This document shows positions 1 to 7,239 of a stretch of 15,765 nucleotides of DNA, one piece after another. Position 1 is the first letter of the stretch; the number at the start of each line of letters is the position of its first letter. The translations under genes and the position numbers were made by a program. The notes under the pieces are model-generated. The model did not search any database. It was given only the letters and a program-made list of their open reading frames with translations, and was not told where the DNA came from. Origin of the DNA: Acinetobacter sp. N54.MGS-139. GTDB taxonomy: Bacteria > Pseudomonadota > Gammaproteobacteria > Burkholderiales > Burkholderiaceae_F. The stretch spans positions 1-15,765 of the forward strand of contig LARN01000034.1 in assembly GCA_000980495.1 (NCBI GenBank), given 5' to 3'.

Positions 1-1343
1 GTGTTGTTTTTTCCGGAAGCGCCGAAGGAGCAGAAGTCGTGAAGCGAGAGTTTGCCGTTGTAGTGCTTGGGTTCGTCGGGCAGACCCTGCCAATCCAGAT
101 CAACATTGGTGAGAGAGCCCGAGAGTTTGCGTTCGGCGACGAAATCTTTAAAGGACTGAGGAAGCGGCAGTGACGGCAGCAGTGCCGTCATGCCTTGGAA
201 AACGAGGCTGTTTGCTTTGAAGGAACCGCCGGTAAATTCTTTGCCGTCTCGGTCTAGCTTCAGACTCATATCCAGCGGGGGCAGCTTTTCTCCGGACTCC
301 AATTCAAAGGAGAAGTTTTCTGTGGACAGGCCGTAAGCCTTATCCGACATATTTCCTGAAACTTTGCCCTTAATGAACTTTAGGCGCAGCGGAGCCAAGT
401 CCGGCAGCTGCAGATCGACATGAGACAGAGCGCCGATGAAGCTTGCAGACGACGGAGACCATTTCACAAAATTGGCCCATAAAGAGCCGGAGCCAGTGCC
501 TCTGTATTTGAAGGAGAAGTCGGGCATCCACTTGGCCAGTTCTCCGAAATTAATAAAGTCGGTCTGCGCGTAGAGCTCTGCATCCCAGTCGGCAAGCTTT
601 GACGGATTAAGCGCCGGGGTCTTAAAGAGCGCGCGAACGGTAATCGGAGAAGCGATTTCAGGCGGCAGCGTCAGCGTAAAAGCAAACTGCTTGTCTCTCG
701 AAGAGCCGTTGTAGGCGGCGTTCACATTCTTGATTTCAAGTGTTTTGCCGCTCTTTTGATCGTGAACCAGAATCGTGCCGTCCTTGATTTCCAGAGATTT
801 CTGCTTCAAAAGAAGCATGACGTCGGACGGCAGTTTGGTGGTGAGCGCATGAGTCTCAGTCTCGCCGGACATAAGCTTTTTGAGATTGACCTTTCTACCT
901 AAGACGGAGAAGGACATCGGTGCCAGACGGCGGACTTCGACTTTGGGTTTATTCAAAGTGACGGATTCAAAGACCGGCGCGAGGTTTGTTAAAGAGCTGA
1001 GCGAAAGCTTGGCGGTAAGGGATTCAGCCGTAATCGGATCTTTGCCCGGCTCGCCGAGTTCAATGTTTTTAAGCGTGATTTCCGGAGACAGTCCCTGCCA
1101 ATCAGTGTCCAGAGAGCCGAACTGGACAGGAATATCCAGGACCTGAGAAATCTTGTTCTCGATCTTGGACTTATGTTCGTTCAGGTAAGGTGCAAGGCAG
1201 TAACGCGCTCCGAGCCATGCTGCTCCGAGTGCAAAGTAAAGGATGACTAAGAACCAAAGAATGGTTCGCCAGGCATAGCCGAAAAAGCCTTTTTTAGGTT
1301 TTGTTGGTGTGGTTGATGTTTGTTGTTCGGAATTGTCCGTCAT
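1..1343 (-). CDS. yhdP: YhdP/AsmA-like envelope protein (DUF3971), N-terminal part
   Basis: An open minus-strand frame starts at the ATG complementary to 1341-1343 and runs without a stop off the left edge, giving 447 codons of a protein that is usually well over 1,000 residues. After a polar, Thr/Lys-rich N-terminus there is one transmembrane anchor at about residues 26-46. It is followed by the family's typical start, Y-x-L-A-P-Y-L then DTDWQGLSPEI near residues 78-88, and a long beta-rich, AsmA-like periplasmic region with no catalytic motif. AAAGGA lies 8 bases before the ATG, supporting this start. In E. coli YhdP is one of the AsmA-like proteins (with TamB and YdbH) implicated in phospholipid movement between inner and outer membrane; the same role here is inferred. 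It is divergent from glnE, an arrangement I recall in betaproteobacteria. The C-terminal part is outside the window. Confidence 0.88.
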   Translation of the reverse strand, partial: MTDNSEQQTSTTPTKPKKGFFGYAWRTILWFLVILYFALGAAWLGARYCLAPYLNEHKSKIENKISQVLDIPVQFGSLDTDWQGLSPEITLKNIELGEPGKDPITAESLTAKLSLSSLTNLAPVFESVTLNKPKVEVRRLAPMSFSVLGRKVNLKKLMSGETETHALTTKLPSDVMLLLKQKSLEIKDGTILVHDQKSGKTLEIKNVNAAYNGSSRDKQFAFTLTLPPEIASPITVRALFKTPALNPSKLADWDAELYAQTDFINFGELAKWMPDFSFKYRGTGSGSLWANFVKWSPSSASFIGALSHVDLQLPDLAPLRLKFIKGKVSGNMSDKAYGLSTENFSFELESGEKLPPLDMSLKLDRDGKEFTGGSFKANSLVFQGMTALLPSLPLPQSFKDFVAERKLSGSLTNVDLDWQGLPDEPKHYNGKLSLHDFCSFGASGKNN

Positions 1344-1449
1344 GCCCCGAATCCTTTAACTTTTTTCTGATCTTCTAAGTATCGCTCAATTTGCCGCGAA
1401 TAAACTCTAATATTGGAAGATAGACTCATTTTTAGCTTCGAAAAACCAT
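1344..1449. promoter_or_regulatory. Divergent yhdP/glnE promoter region
   Basis: These 106 bases separate two divergent start codons, so both promoters are expected here. For glnE, TAATAT at 1408-1413 could be a -10 element with a poor -35 (CTCAAT, 1385-1390) 17 bases upstream. The resulting leader would be about 30 bases and has no Shine-Dalgarno sequence before the glnE ATG. For yhdP, the reverse strand has a usable ribosome site (AAAGGA) but no convincing promoter hexamers. No operator-like repeat stands out. Confidence 0.35.
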
Positions 1450-4302
1450 ATGTCTGCAGCACTCGAATCCTCTGATCTCCTTCCTAAAGTTCCCAGACTT
1501 CCTCTCTCGGAAGTCCCCGAAGTCTCGGCGTATTTCAAAAACACGCTCCGAGCCATGTTCGGAGAAGATGAAGATAAAGTTCGGTCTTATGTCCAGGAAA
1601 TCACTCAGACGCCCTGGACCCCGGAAAGAATGCGTGAGCGTTTGGCCGGAATCGAAGACGGCGAAGCGCTTAAAAGTGCAATGCGCCGTCTGCGCCGCGA
1701 CGTGATGATGAATCTTGTTGCACGCGACATTTCCGGATTGGCGAATCTAGAAGAGGTCGTGACCGTGATGTCCGACTTGGCAGAGATCGCGATCGACCGT
1801 ACGGTTTCCGTCTATGCCAAAGAGTTAGCGAAACGATTCGGTGTTCCGCGCTCCGAGACCGGCGTTCCCCAGGATCTGATTGTGATCGGCATGGGTAAGT
1901 TGGGCGGCCGCGAACTGAATGTCTCAAGCGATATTGATCTGATTTTCTTCTATGACTGCGACGGTGAGTGCGGACCGACACCGGAATATCCCACTGTCCG
2001 CAAGATCATCAGCAATCAGGAGTTCTACGAGCGGCTGGCAAAGAAGGTCATCCCGGCCCTATCTGAAATTACTTGGGAAGGCTTCGTGTTCCGCGTGGAT
2101 ATGCGTCTGCGCCCGAACGGAGACTCCGGTCCGATCGTGGGTTCCAGCGACATGCTCGAAGAGTACCTGATGACGCAGGGACGCGATTGGGAGCGCTTTG
2201 CATGGCTTAAAGGCCGTATCGTCAACGGACCGGTATTTGCCTCCGAAGAAGACTTCAATATCCAAAAGAAAAACATTAACGATATCGTTCGTCCCTTTGT
2301 TTACCGTAAATACCTCGATTTCGGAGCAATCAGTTCTCTTACCGATCTGCATGCAAAGATTCGTCTTTCTACTCAGAAACGCGCCTTAGAGAGTCTGAAA
2401 GAAGGTCAGAACATTAAGCTCGGACGCGGCGGTATTCGCGAAATCGAGTTCATTGCGCAGACCTTCCAAGTGATTCGCGGCGGACGCAACCCGTTCTTAA
2501 GAGAACGCTCTACGCTGAAAGCGCTTCAGGCGCTCGCATCCGAGAATATTCTCGCTAAAGATAAAGCTGAGATGCTCTCGAAGATTTATGTGTTCCTTCG
2601 CAATGTGGAGCACGCACTGCAGTACGAAAACGATCAGCAGACACAGCTTTTTGCCGCCGATCCCGAACACAGAAAGAGAATCGCGAGGATGCTGGGCTTT
2701 ACTGTCGAAGATCTGCAGAAACAGTTAGAGCTTTCGACGGAGTACGTGGCGGCAAGGTTTGATGAGATTTTCCAGACCAAAGAAGAGGTCAGCGAAGAAG
2801 ACTGGCCGCTCGGCTGGGAGACCGGTTGTGCAGAAGCACTGCCCGGTTTGGCAAAAGTGCTTGAGCGAAACGGTTTTAAAGAAACCGAAGAGCTCTCCCA
2901 GCTCATCCTTAACCTTATGTCGCTGCGCGCCTTGAAGCTCATCAACGCGGGTGCCCGGCAGCGTATGGTCACGCTGGTTAAAAACACGGTTGAAGGCAAA
3001 AATAAACCCGAGCATTTAAAAATCATCTTCCGCGAAGAGCTTCTGCGCCGCTGCATCAAGTTCTACGAAGTGATCGCGGGTCGTCCGACGTATGTGTCTT
3101 TGCTCCTGCAGTATCCGCTGGCGGCAAAGCGTCTGGGCGACGTACTGGGCAGCGGAAAATGGGCGGCCGAATATCTGAATCGCCATCCGCTGCTCTTGGA
3201 CGAGCTGTGGGATGAACGGCTGAGCCAGATTGACGACTACACTCCGGTGGATTTCTCTTTCTATATCGAACGCACGCGGGCGCGTCTTGCGGATATTCCG
3301 GAAGACGATCAGGAAACCCGCATGAACCTTATCCGCGAAGTCCATCACGCCCGTTTGTTCCGGCTGTTCTTGGCGGACATGGCCGGACGATTGACGGTGG
3401 AGAGATTGGCCGACCAGCTCTCCGCGCTGGCGGACGCCACACTGGAGATCGTTATGGAAGAAGTGTGGAAGACGGTTCCGGGACGTCACATCGAGCGTCC
3501 GAAGTTCGCCATCGTGGCTTATGGAAAACTCGGCGGCAAGGAGCTTGCTTACGCGAGCGACCTTGATCTGGTCTTCTTATTTGAGGATGACGCCCAAGAC
3601 GCTGAAAAGATCTATATGCGCTTTGCGCGCCGCCTGATTAACTGGCTGACGGCTACGACCGGCTCCGGCGTCCTCTTTGACGTGGATATGCGTCTGCGCC
3701 CGAACGGAGAGTCCGGCATGCTGGTCTCTTCTGTGGATAGTTTTGAGAAGTATCAGAAAAATGAAGACGGTACCGGCGCGTGGCTCTGGGAGCATCAGGC
3801 ATTAACGCGGGCTCGTTATGCAGCAGGCGACCGAGACATCGGTGACAAGTTCGAGAAAATCCGCATCGAAATACTCCGCCGCGAGCGAAACGCCGAAGAG
3901 ACGAAGGCTGAAGTACTCAAAATGCGCCAGCGTATGCACGACGGCCATCCCAATAAAACGGAGCTTTTTGATGTGAAGCATGACGAGGGCGGCATGGTGG
4001 ATGTGGAGTTCATCGTTCAGTATTTGGTGCTTCAGTATTCCGCCAAGTTCCCGCAGCTTGTCAACAACTTCGGCAACATCAAGATGCTGGAGATGGCGTC
4101 TGACGCCGGCCTGATTCCGAAAGACCTGGCGCTCGAAGTGTCGGCTATTTATCGCAAGTATCGGCGCATTCAGCACGAGTTCCGGCTGAACTCTCCGAGC
4201 GTGCCGGTGCGTGTTCCCAAAGAAGAGTTTGCGGACGATGCGGCGAAGGTTCGTGAGCTCTGGTCGCTCGTTTTTGGTCCGTCCGAAGGTCAGGAGGCAT
4301 AA
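1450..4302 (+). CDS. glnE: Bifunctional glutamine synthetase adenylyltransferase/deadenylase GlnE
   Basis: This enzyme adenylylates (inactivates) and deadenylylates (reactivates) glutamine synthetase in response to PII protein, linking nitrogen status to GS activity in the cytoplasm. The 950 residues match the family's usual length (about 945). Both nucleotidyltransferase domains are present. The N-terminal deadenylylase domain has GMGKLGG at 147-153 and the metal-binding pair D161/D163 in SSDIDLIFF. The C-terminal adenylyltransferase domain has AYGKLGGKEL from 690 and D704/D706 in ASDLDLVFLF. Repeated VDMRLRPNG motifs follow each domain, and the helical linker with GRGGIREIEF is intact, so both activities should be functional. 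ATG 1450 is the only start after an in-frame stop at 1408-1410; it lacks a Shine-Dalgarno sequence. It is the first gene of a probable four-gene transcript. Confidence 0.97.
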   Translation: MSAALESSDLLPKVPRLPLSEVPEVSAYFKNTLRAMFGEDEDKVRSYVQEITQTPWTPERMRERLAGIEDGEALKSAMRRLRRDVMMNLVARDISGLANLEEVVTVMSDLAEIAIDRTVSVYAKELAKRFGVPRSETGVPQDLIVIGMGKLGGRELNVSSDIDLIFFYDCDGECGPTPEYPTVRKIISNQEFYERLAKKVIPALSEITWEGFVFRVDMRLRPNGDSGPIVGSSDMLEEYLMTQGRDWERFAWLKGRIVNGPVFASEEDFNIQKKNINDIVRPFVYRKYLDFGAISSLTDLHAKIRLSTQKRALESLKEGQNIKLGRGGIREIEFIAQTFQVIRGGRNPFLRERSTLKALQALASENILAKDKAEMLSKIYVFLRNVEHALQYENDQQTQLFAADPEHRKRIARMLGFTVEDLQKQLELSTEYVAARFDEIFQTKEEVSEEDWPLGWETGCAEALPGLAKVLERNGFKETEELSQLILNLMSLRALKLINAGARQRMVTLVKNTVEGKNKPEHLKIIFREELLRRCIKFYEVIAGRPTYVSLLLQYPLAAKRLGDVLGSGKWAAEYLNRHPLLLDELWDERLSQIDDYTPVDFSFYIERTRARLADIPEDDQETRMNLIREVHHARLFRLFLADMAGRLTVERLADQLSALADATLEIVMEEVWKTVPGRHIERPKFAIVAYGKLGGKELAYASDLDLVFLFEDDAQDAEKIYMRFARRLINWLTATTGSGVLFDVDMRLRPNGESGMLVSSVDSFEKYQKNEDGTGAWLWEHQALTRARYAAGDRDIGDKFEKIRIEILRRERNAEETKAEVLKMRQRMHDGHPNKTELFDVKHDEGGMVDVEFIVQYLVLQYSAKFPQLVNNFGNIKMLEMASDAGLIPKDLALEVSAIYRKYRRIQHEFRLNSPSVPVRVPKEEFADDAAKVRELWSLVFGPSEGQEA

Positions 4303-4310
4303 AAGGACCT

Positions 4311-4342
4311 AAGCTAAAAGGCAGTTTGAATCTTCTTAGCTT
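4311..4342 (+). repeat. Inverted repeat abutting the YheT-family start codon
   Basis: AAGCTAA at 4311-4317 is the perfect reverse complement of TTAGCTT at 4336-4342, and the second arm ends exactly at the ATG (4343). The stem can extend by three pairs (4318-4320 with 4332-4334) if C4335 bulges out. There is no Shine-Dalgarno sequence in the usual place. In RNA this hairpin would cover the start region, so it may set or regulate translation of the downstream gene; it has no U-tract and is not a terminator. Confidence 0.5.
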
Positions 4343-5320
4343 ATGAGTCTCGCTGCTTCCGACTACCGTGCTCCTTGGTGGCTGCCCGGCGGCCACCTGC
4401 AAACCATTGTGCCTGCCGAACTGTTTCCGAAGGCCAAGGTGATCTATCGCCGTGAGATTTGGAATACGCCCGATGACGACATCATTGCCGTGGACTGGTC
4501 GACGCCGGAACCCATTGATCCGAAGGCGCCGATTATGGTGCACATCCACGGTCTGGAAGGGTCTTCCAACAGCCACTATGCCCGTGCGCTGATGGCGCGC
4601 TGCGGTCAGGAAGGCGTGCGCGGTGTGGTGATTCACTACCGGGGCTGCGGCGGCGTCACCAATAAGAAGCTTCGTGCTTATAACGCAGCCGATGCCGAAG
4701 AGCTGGATTGGGAGTTTGCGCGGCTGCGCGAACTCTACCCTGAAGCTCCGATCTATGCGATGGGCGTCTCGTTGGGTGCCAATAATCTGCTCTTTTGGGC
4801 CGGTACCCGAGGCGAGGATGCCGCAAAGCTGGTCTCGGGCATCGCTGCGGTCTGTTCGCCTCTGGATTTGGTGGGCTCGAGCTATGTTATTCGTAAAGGA
4901 TTCAGTCGGATTTATGACTTGAATTTCATCTCGACGATGAAGAAAAAAGCGCTCGCCAAAGCCAAGCGTTTCCCGGGTGTCTTAGATGTCGAGAAAATAA
5001 AGAAGATTCGCTGGCTCTGGCAGTTTGACGATCTTTTTACGGCGCCGGTTTTCGGCTATAAGGACTACATGGACTATTGGACGAAATGCTCGAGCAAGCC
5101 GCATTTAGGCGGCATCCGGCTGCCGACGCTGGTCTTGAATGCAAAGAACGATCCGATCGTGGGATACGAAGTTTTACCGAAGATTGATGAAGTTTCTAAG
5201 TTTGTGACGTTAGAATATCCTGCTGAGGGCGGCCATTGCGGGTTCCCTCGCAAACCGAACGAAGGAAGCCTCGGATTTCTGCCGACACGCACCTTCGATT
5301 TTTGTTTCCGCGGCCGCTGA
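4343..5320 (+). CDS. yheT: YheT-family alpha/beta-fold hydrolase
   Basis: A 325-residue alpha/beta hydrolase of the YheT (COG0429) type; E. coli YheT is about 340 residues. The family signature PWWLPGGHLQTI lies at about 11-22, next to the N-terminus, which fixes ATG 4343 as the start (the in-frame upstream codon region is closed by TAG at 4337-4339). The likely catalytic triad is S143 in the nucleophile elbow GVSLG (141-145), D270 in NAKNDPIV, and H298 in EGGHCGF. The oxyanion region HIHGLEGSSNSHY follows the second strand. No signal peptide is seen, so it is probably cytoplasmic. The physiological substrate of the family is not established; hydrolysis of a small ester is the general expectation. 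It lies 40 bases after glnE and 47 before the DUF165 gene, probably co-transcribed. Confidence 0.9.
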   Translation: MSLAASDYRAPWWLPGGHLQTIVPAELFPKAKVIYRREIWNTPDDDIIAVDWSTPEPIDPKAPIMVHIHGLEGSSNSHYARALMARCGQEGVRGVVIHYRGCGGVTNKKLRAYNAADAEELDWEFARLRELYPEAPIYAMGVSLGANNLLFWAGTRGEDAAKLVSGIAAVCSPLDLVGSSYVIRKGFSRIYDLNFISTMKKKALAKAKRFPGVLDVEKIKKIRWLWQFDDLFTAPVFGYKDYMDYWTKCSSKPHLGGIRLPTLVLNAKNDPIVGYEVLPKIDEVSKFVTLEYPAEGGHCGFPRKPNEGSLGFLPTRTFDFCFRGR

Positions 5321-5367
5321 ATGTATCTAATTTTCCCCCGGTATGTGCAGCCGGAAACGGAGTTGAA

Positions 5368-5943
5368 ATGCCTTTAAGAAGTACCAAAGACTATTCAGTC
5401 GGAATCCTCTACTTTATCCTCTTTATTCTGACCATCCCGGCGATGAACTGGGTGGTGATGAATGTCGGCACGGTTTGTACCGCCGATGGCCCCTGTTTGA
5501 TTCCGGTTTGGCCCGGCATCATGGCTCCGAGCGGCGTGCTTATGGCCGGCGTAGCACTGGTGCTCCGCGACGGACTGCAGGCCAAGCTTGGTGTTCGCTG
5601 GTCGCTTTACGCCATCATTATCGGCGCAGCGCTGTCCGCACTTTTTTCCGAACCGTCCCTGGTCTTGGCTTCCGTGATGGCTTTCTTCTTCTCCGAATTG
5701 GCTGACCTCGTGGTCTACACGCCGATGCGCAAGAAATGGCCGGCTTGGGCCATTATGGCAAGCGGTTTGGTGGGCTCTATGGTCGACAGCGCCATCTTCC
5801 TTTCTCTGGCTTTCGGCTCCATTGAATTTATCTTCGGACAGGTACTGGGCAAGTTCTGGATGTCTCTTGCCGTAGCTTTGCTTATCGGGTATCTTCATAG
5901 CCGCCGCGCTAAAGCGGTTCAAGACGAAATCCTTTCCCGTTAA
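5368..5943 (+). CDS. VUT-family (DUF165) integral membrane protein, queuosine-precursor transporter-like
   Basis: A 191-residue, very hydrophobic protein with about six membrane segments (roughly 10-31, 47-66, 79-93, 97-115, 126-148, 158-177). The conserved features I recognise are MAPSGVLMAGVALVLRD (52-68) and SELADLVVYTPMRKKW (109-124) followed by GSMVDSAIFLSLAFGS (136-151). These are typical of the short DUF165 proteins named VUT family. The better-known relative YhhQ of E. coli imports queuosine precursors (preQ0/preQ1); transport of such a substrate is inferred here, not shown. The open frame extends upstream to an ATG at 5236 inside the preceding gene. ATG 5368 is preferred because GGAG lies 5 bases before it and the protein then starts just ahead of the first membrane helix. 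hemH starts 13 bases after its stop. Confidence 0.8.
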   Translation: MPLRSTKDYSVGILYFILFILTIPAMNWVVMNVGTVCTADGPCLIPVWPGIMAPSGVLMAGVALVLRDGLQAKLGVRWSLYAIIIGAALSALFSEPSLVLASVMAFFFSELADLVVYTPMRKKWPAWAIMASGLVGSMVDSAIFLSLAFGSIEFIFGQVLGKFWMSLAVALLIGYLHSRRAKAVQDEILSR

Positions 5944-5956
5944 GAATTAAGAAGAT

Positions 5957-6964
5957 ATGACTGAAAAGAGCCCGAAGACCGCGGTACTCCTTATTAACCT
6001 CGGTTCTCCTGATGAACCGACTGCTTCGGCGCTCAAACCCTATCTGCGGGAGTTTCTCTCCGATCGACGGGTTGTCGATTTAAATCCGATTTTTTGGCAG
6101 ACGCTGTTAAATTTGGTCATTCTGCCGCGCCGCAGTCCCAAGTCCGCCGCGCGTTATGCGCAGGTTTGGATGAAAGAGGGTGCGCCGCTGAAGGTCTACA
6201 CCGATCGCATCGCCGATAAGCTGCGTCAGCGCCTGCAGGAAAAGGCCGTTGATGCCGATGTGTTTGTCGGCATGCGTTACGGCAATCCTTCGCAGGTCGA
6301 AGTTTTTAAAGCGATTCACAACGAGCACGGTTTTGACCGTGTCCTCGTCCTCCCGCTTTATCCGCAGTATTCCTCCTCGACGACGGCCTCTGTTTCCGAC
6401 GCCGTCTCGAAAGCTATGCAGCAGATGAAGAGCCACCCGAAGGTGCGCTTCATCCGCGACTATCACACGCATCCCCTGTACATTAAAGCGCTTGCCGATC
6501 AAATTCGCGAGCATTGGGCAAAAGTCGGTCCGCTCGGCGAGAAGGACCGATTGATGCTGTCTTTCCACGGCATGCCGGTCCGCTACTGCAGGGAAGGCGA
6601 TCCCTACCCGAAACAAGTTCGCGCAACGGCTGACCTCCTGATCAAGGAACTCGGGGCGGACCCGACAAAGGTAGTGCTTTCCTACCAGTCCCGTTTCGGT
6701 AAGGAAGAATGGTTAAAGCCTTACTCGGACGACACGGTTCGCGAACTCGTCGGAGAGGGCATTGAACGATTAGACGTTATCTGCCCGGGATTTCATACCG
6801 ACTGCCTCGAGACGATTGAAGAAATCGGCCTGGAGCTCAAGGAGACTTGGCAGAAAGCAGGCGGCCAATCCTTCCACTACATTCCTTGTCTGAATGATTC
6901 CGAGGCTTCCGTTTCGCTGGTTGAGAGCATCGTCGAAGACGAACTTCGTCACTGGCCGGAATAA
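5957..6964 (+). CDS. hemH: Ferrochelatase HemH
   Basis: HemH inserts ferrous iron into protoporphyrin IX, the last step of protoheme synthesis, on the cytoplasmic side of the membrane. The 335-residue product has the family's opening AVLLINLGSPDEP (about 9-21), the mid-protein LPLYPQYSSSTTAS, and the ferrochelatase signature LSFHGMPVRYC with the metal-site histidine H204. It also has SYQSRFGKEEWLKPY and the C-terminal PGFHTDCLETIEEI with E285, corresponding by motif to the conserved catalytic-site glutamate. The length is close to other proteobacterial HemH proteins and nothing is missing. Only a weak purine run (AAGAAG) precedes the ATG. It is the last gene of the glnE-started block. A position just upstream of grpE-dnaK is, to my knowledge, common in Burkholderiales. 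Confidence 0.96.
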   Translation: MTEKSPKTAVLLINLGSPDEPTASALKPYLREFLSDRRVVDLNPIFWQTLLNLVILPRRSPKSAARYAQVWMKEGAPLKVYTDRIADKLRQRLQEKAVDADVFVGMRYGNPSQVEVFKAIHNEHGFDRVLVLPLYPQYSSSTTASVSDAVSKAMQQMKSHPKVRFIRDYHTHPLYIKALADQIREHWAKVGPLGEKDRLMLSFHGMPVRYCREGDPYPKQVRATADLLIKELGADPTKVVLSYQSRFGKEEWLKPYSDDTVRELVGEGIERLDVICPGFHTDCLETIEEIGLELKETWQKAGGQSFHYIPCLNDSEASVSLVESIVEDELRHWPE

Positions 6965-6980
6965 TTTTGTTACTTTTTTC

Positions 6981-7023
6981 GCTTGAAAAAACGAGCTAAG
7001 GGAAAACCCTTTGGTTTTCAAGC
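6981..7023 (+). repeat. Nested inverted repeat downstream of hemH
   Basis: The outer arms GCTTGAAAA (6981-6989) and TTTTCAAGC (7015-7023) are perfect reverse complements. Between them is a second perfect pair, AAGGG (6998-7002) and CCCTT (7007-7011), around an AAAA loop. The element begins 16 bases after the hemH stop. No U-tract follows on the plus strand, so it is not a classical terminator. It could be a 3'-end stabilising structure, a terminator working without a U-tract, or an operator. Confidence 0.55.
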
Positions 7024-7108
7024 GCTAGGCGGGTGTTATTCCCGTATATCGTTTAATTTGCTACAGATTTTCTCTTCCTGATTTGCTTAATTCGGGTGAT
7101 GTCGGCTC

Positions 7109-7136
7109 TTGAAAGGATGGGCTGTTCTCATAATGT
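7109..7136 (+). promoter_or_regulatory. Candidate sigma70 promoter for grpE-dnaK-dnaJ
   Basis: TTGAAA at 7109-7114 (5 of 6 to the -35 consensus) is followed after 16 bases by TAATGT at 7131-7136 as a -10. This would start transcription near 7143, about 100 bases before grpE, and give basal expression alongside the heat-shock promoter just downstream. Supported by sequence match only. Confidence 0.45.
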
Positions 7137-7148
7137 CATTCATCAAAG

Positions 7149-7177
7149 GTTGAAAAAAGGATCGGGCGACCCCATAT
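7149..7177 (+). promoter_or_regulatory. Sigma32 (heat-shock) promoter for grpE-dnaK-dnaJ
   Basis: GTTGAAA at 7149-7155 and CCCCATAT at 7170-7177, separated by 14 bases, closely match the RpoH consensus (CTTGAAA, 13-17 bases, CCCCATnT). Transcription would begin near 7184, leaving a leader of about 55 bases before grpE. The position directly upstream of a chaperone operon makes this the most secure promoter in the window. No CIRCE element (the HrcA operator) is visible in the 275-base region. Confidence 0.78.
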
Positions 7178-7188
7178 CAACCATTAAA

Positions 7189-7209
7189 GGGTTCGGGACA
7201 ACCGGACCC
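7189..7209 (+). promoter_or_regulatory. Leader hairpin in the grpE mRNA
   Basis: Arms GGGTTCGG (7189-7196) and CCGGACCC (7202-7209) form an 8-pair stem with one G-U pair around the loop GACAA. It would lie about 5 bases after the predicted sigma32 transcription start. It could protect the 5' end of the transcript or modulate its stability. It does not cover the Shine-Dalgarno sequence (GAGGA, 7229-7233), so a simple thermometer masking the ribosome site is not indicated. Confidence 0.45.
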
Positions 7210-7239
7210 CGATTTCTGAAAAAAACTTGAGGACAGTTA

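Noticed and set aside
4145..4636. 163-codon minus-strand ORF across the glnE-yheT junction
   Set aside because: It lies antisense to two confident genes, is rich in His/Arg/Pro as typical for shadows, and matches no family I know.
5236..5367. Upstream extension of the DUF165 gene to the ATG at 5236
   Set aside because: It would overlap the end of the YheT-family gene by 85 bases and add a non-family polar segment; the ATG at 5368 has a good ribosome site and fits the family length.
7099..7230. 43-codon plus-strand ORF just before grpE
   Set aside because: It spans both predicted promoters and the leader hairpin, would be transcribed whole only from further upstream, and has no proper ribosome site; probably chance.
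6965..7239. CIRCE element or HrcA operator upstream of grpE
   Set aside because: I looked for TTAGCACTC and GAGTGCTAA with 9-base spacing and found neither arm.
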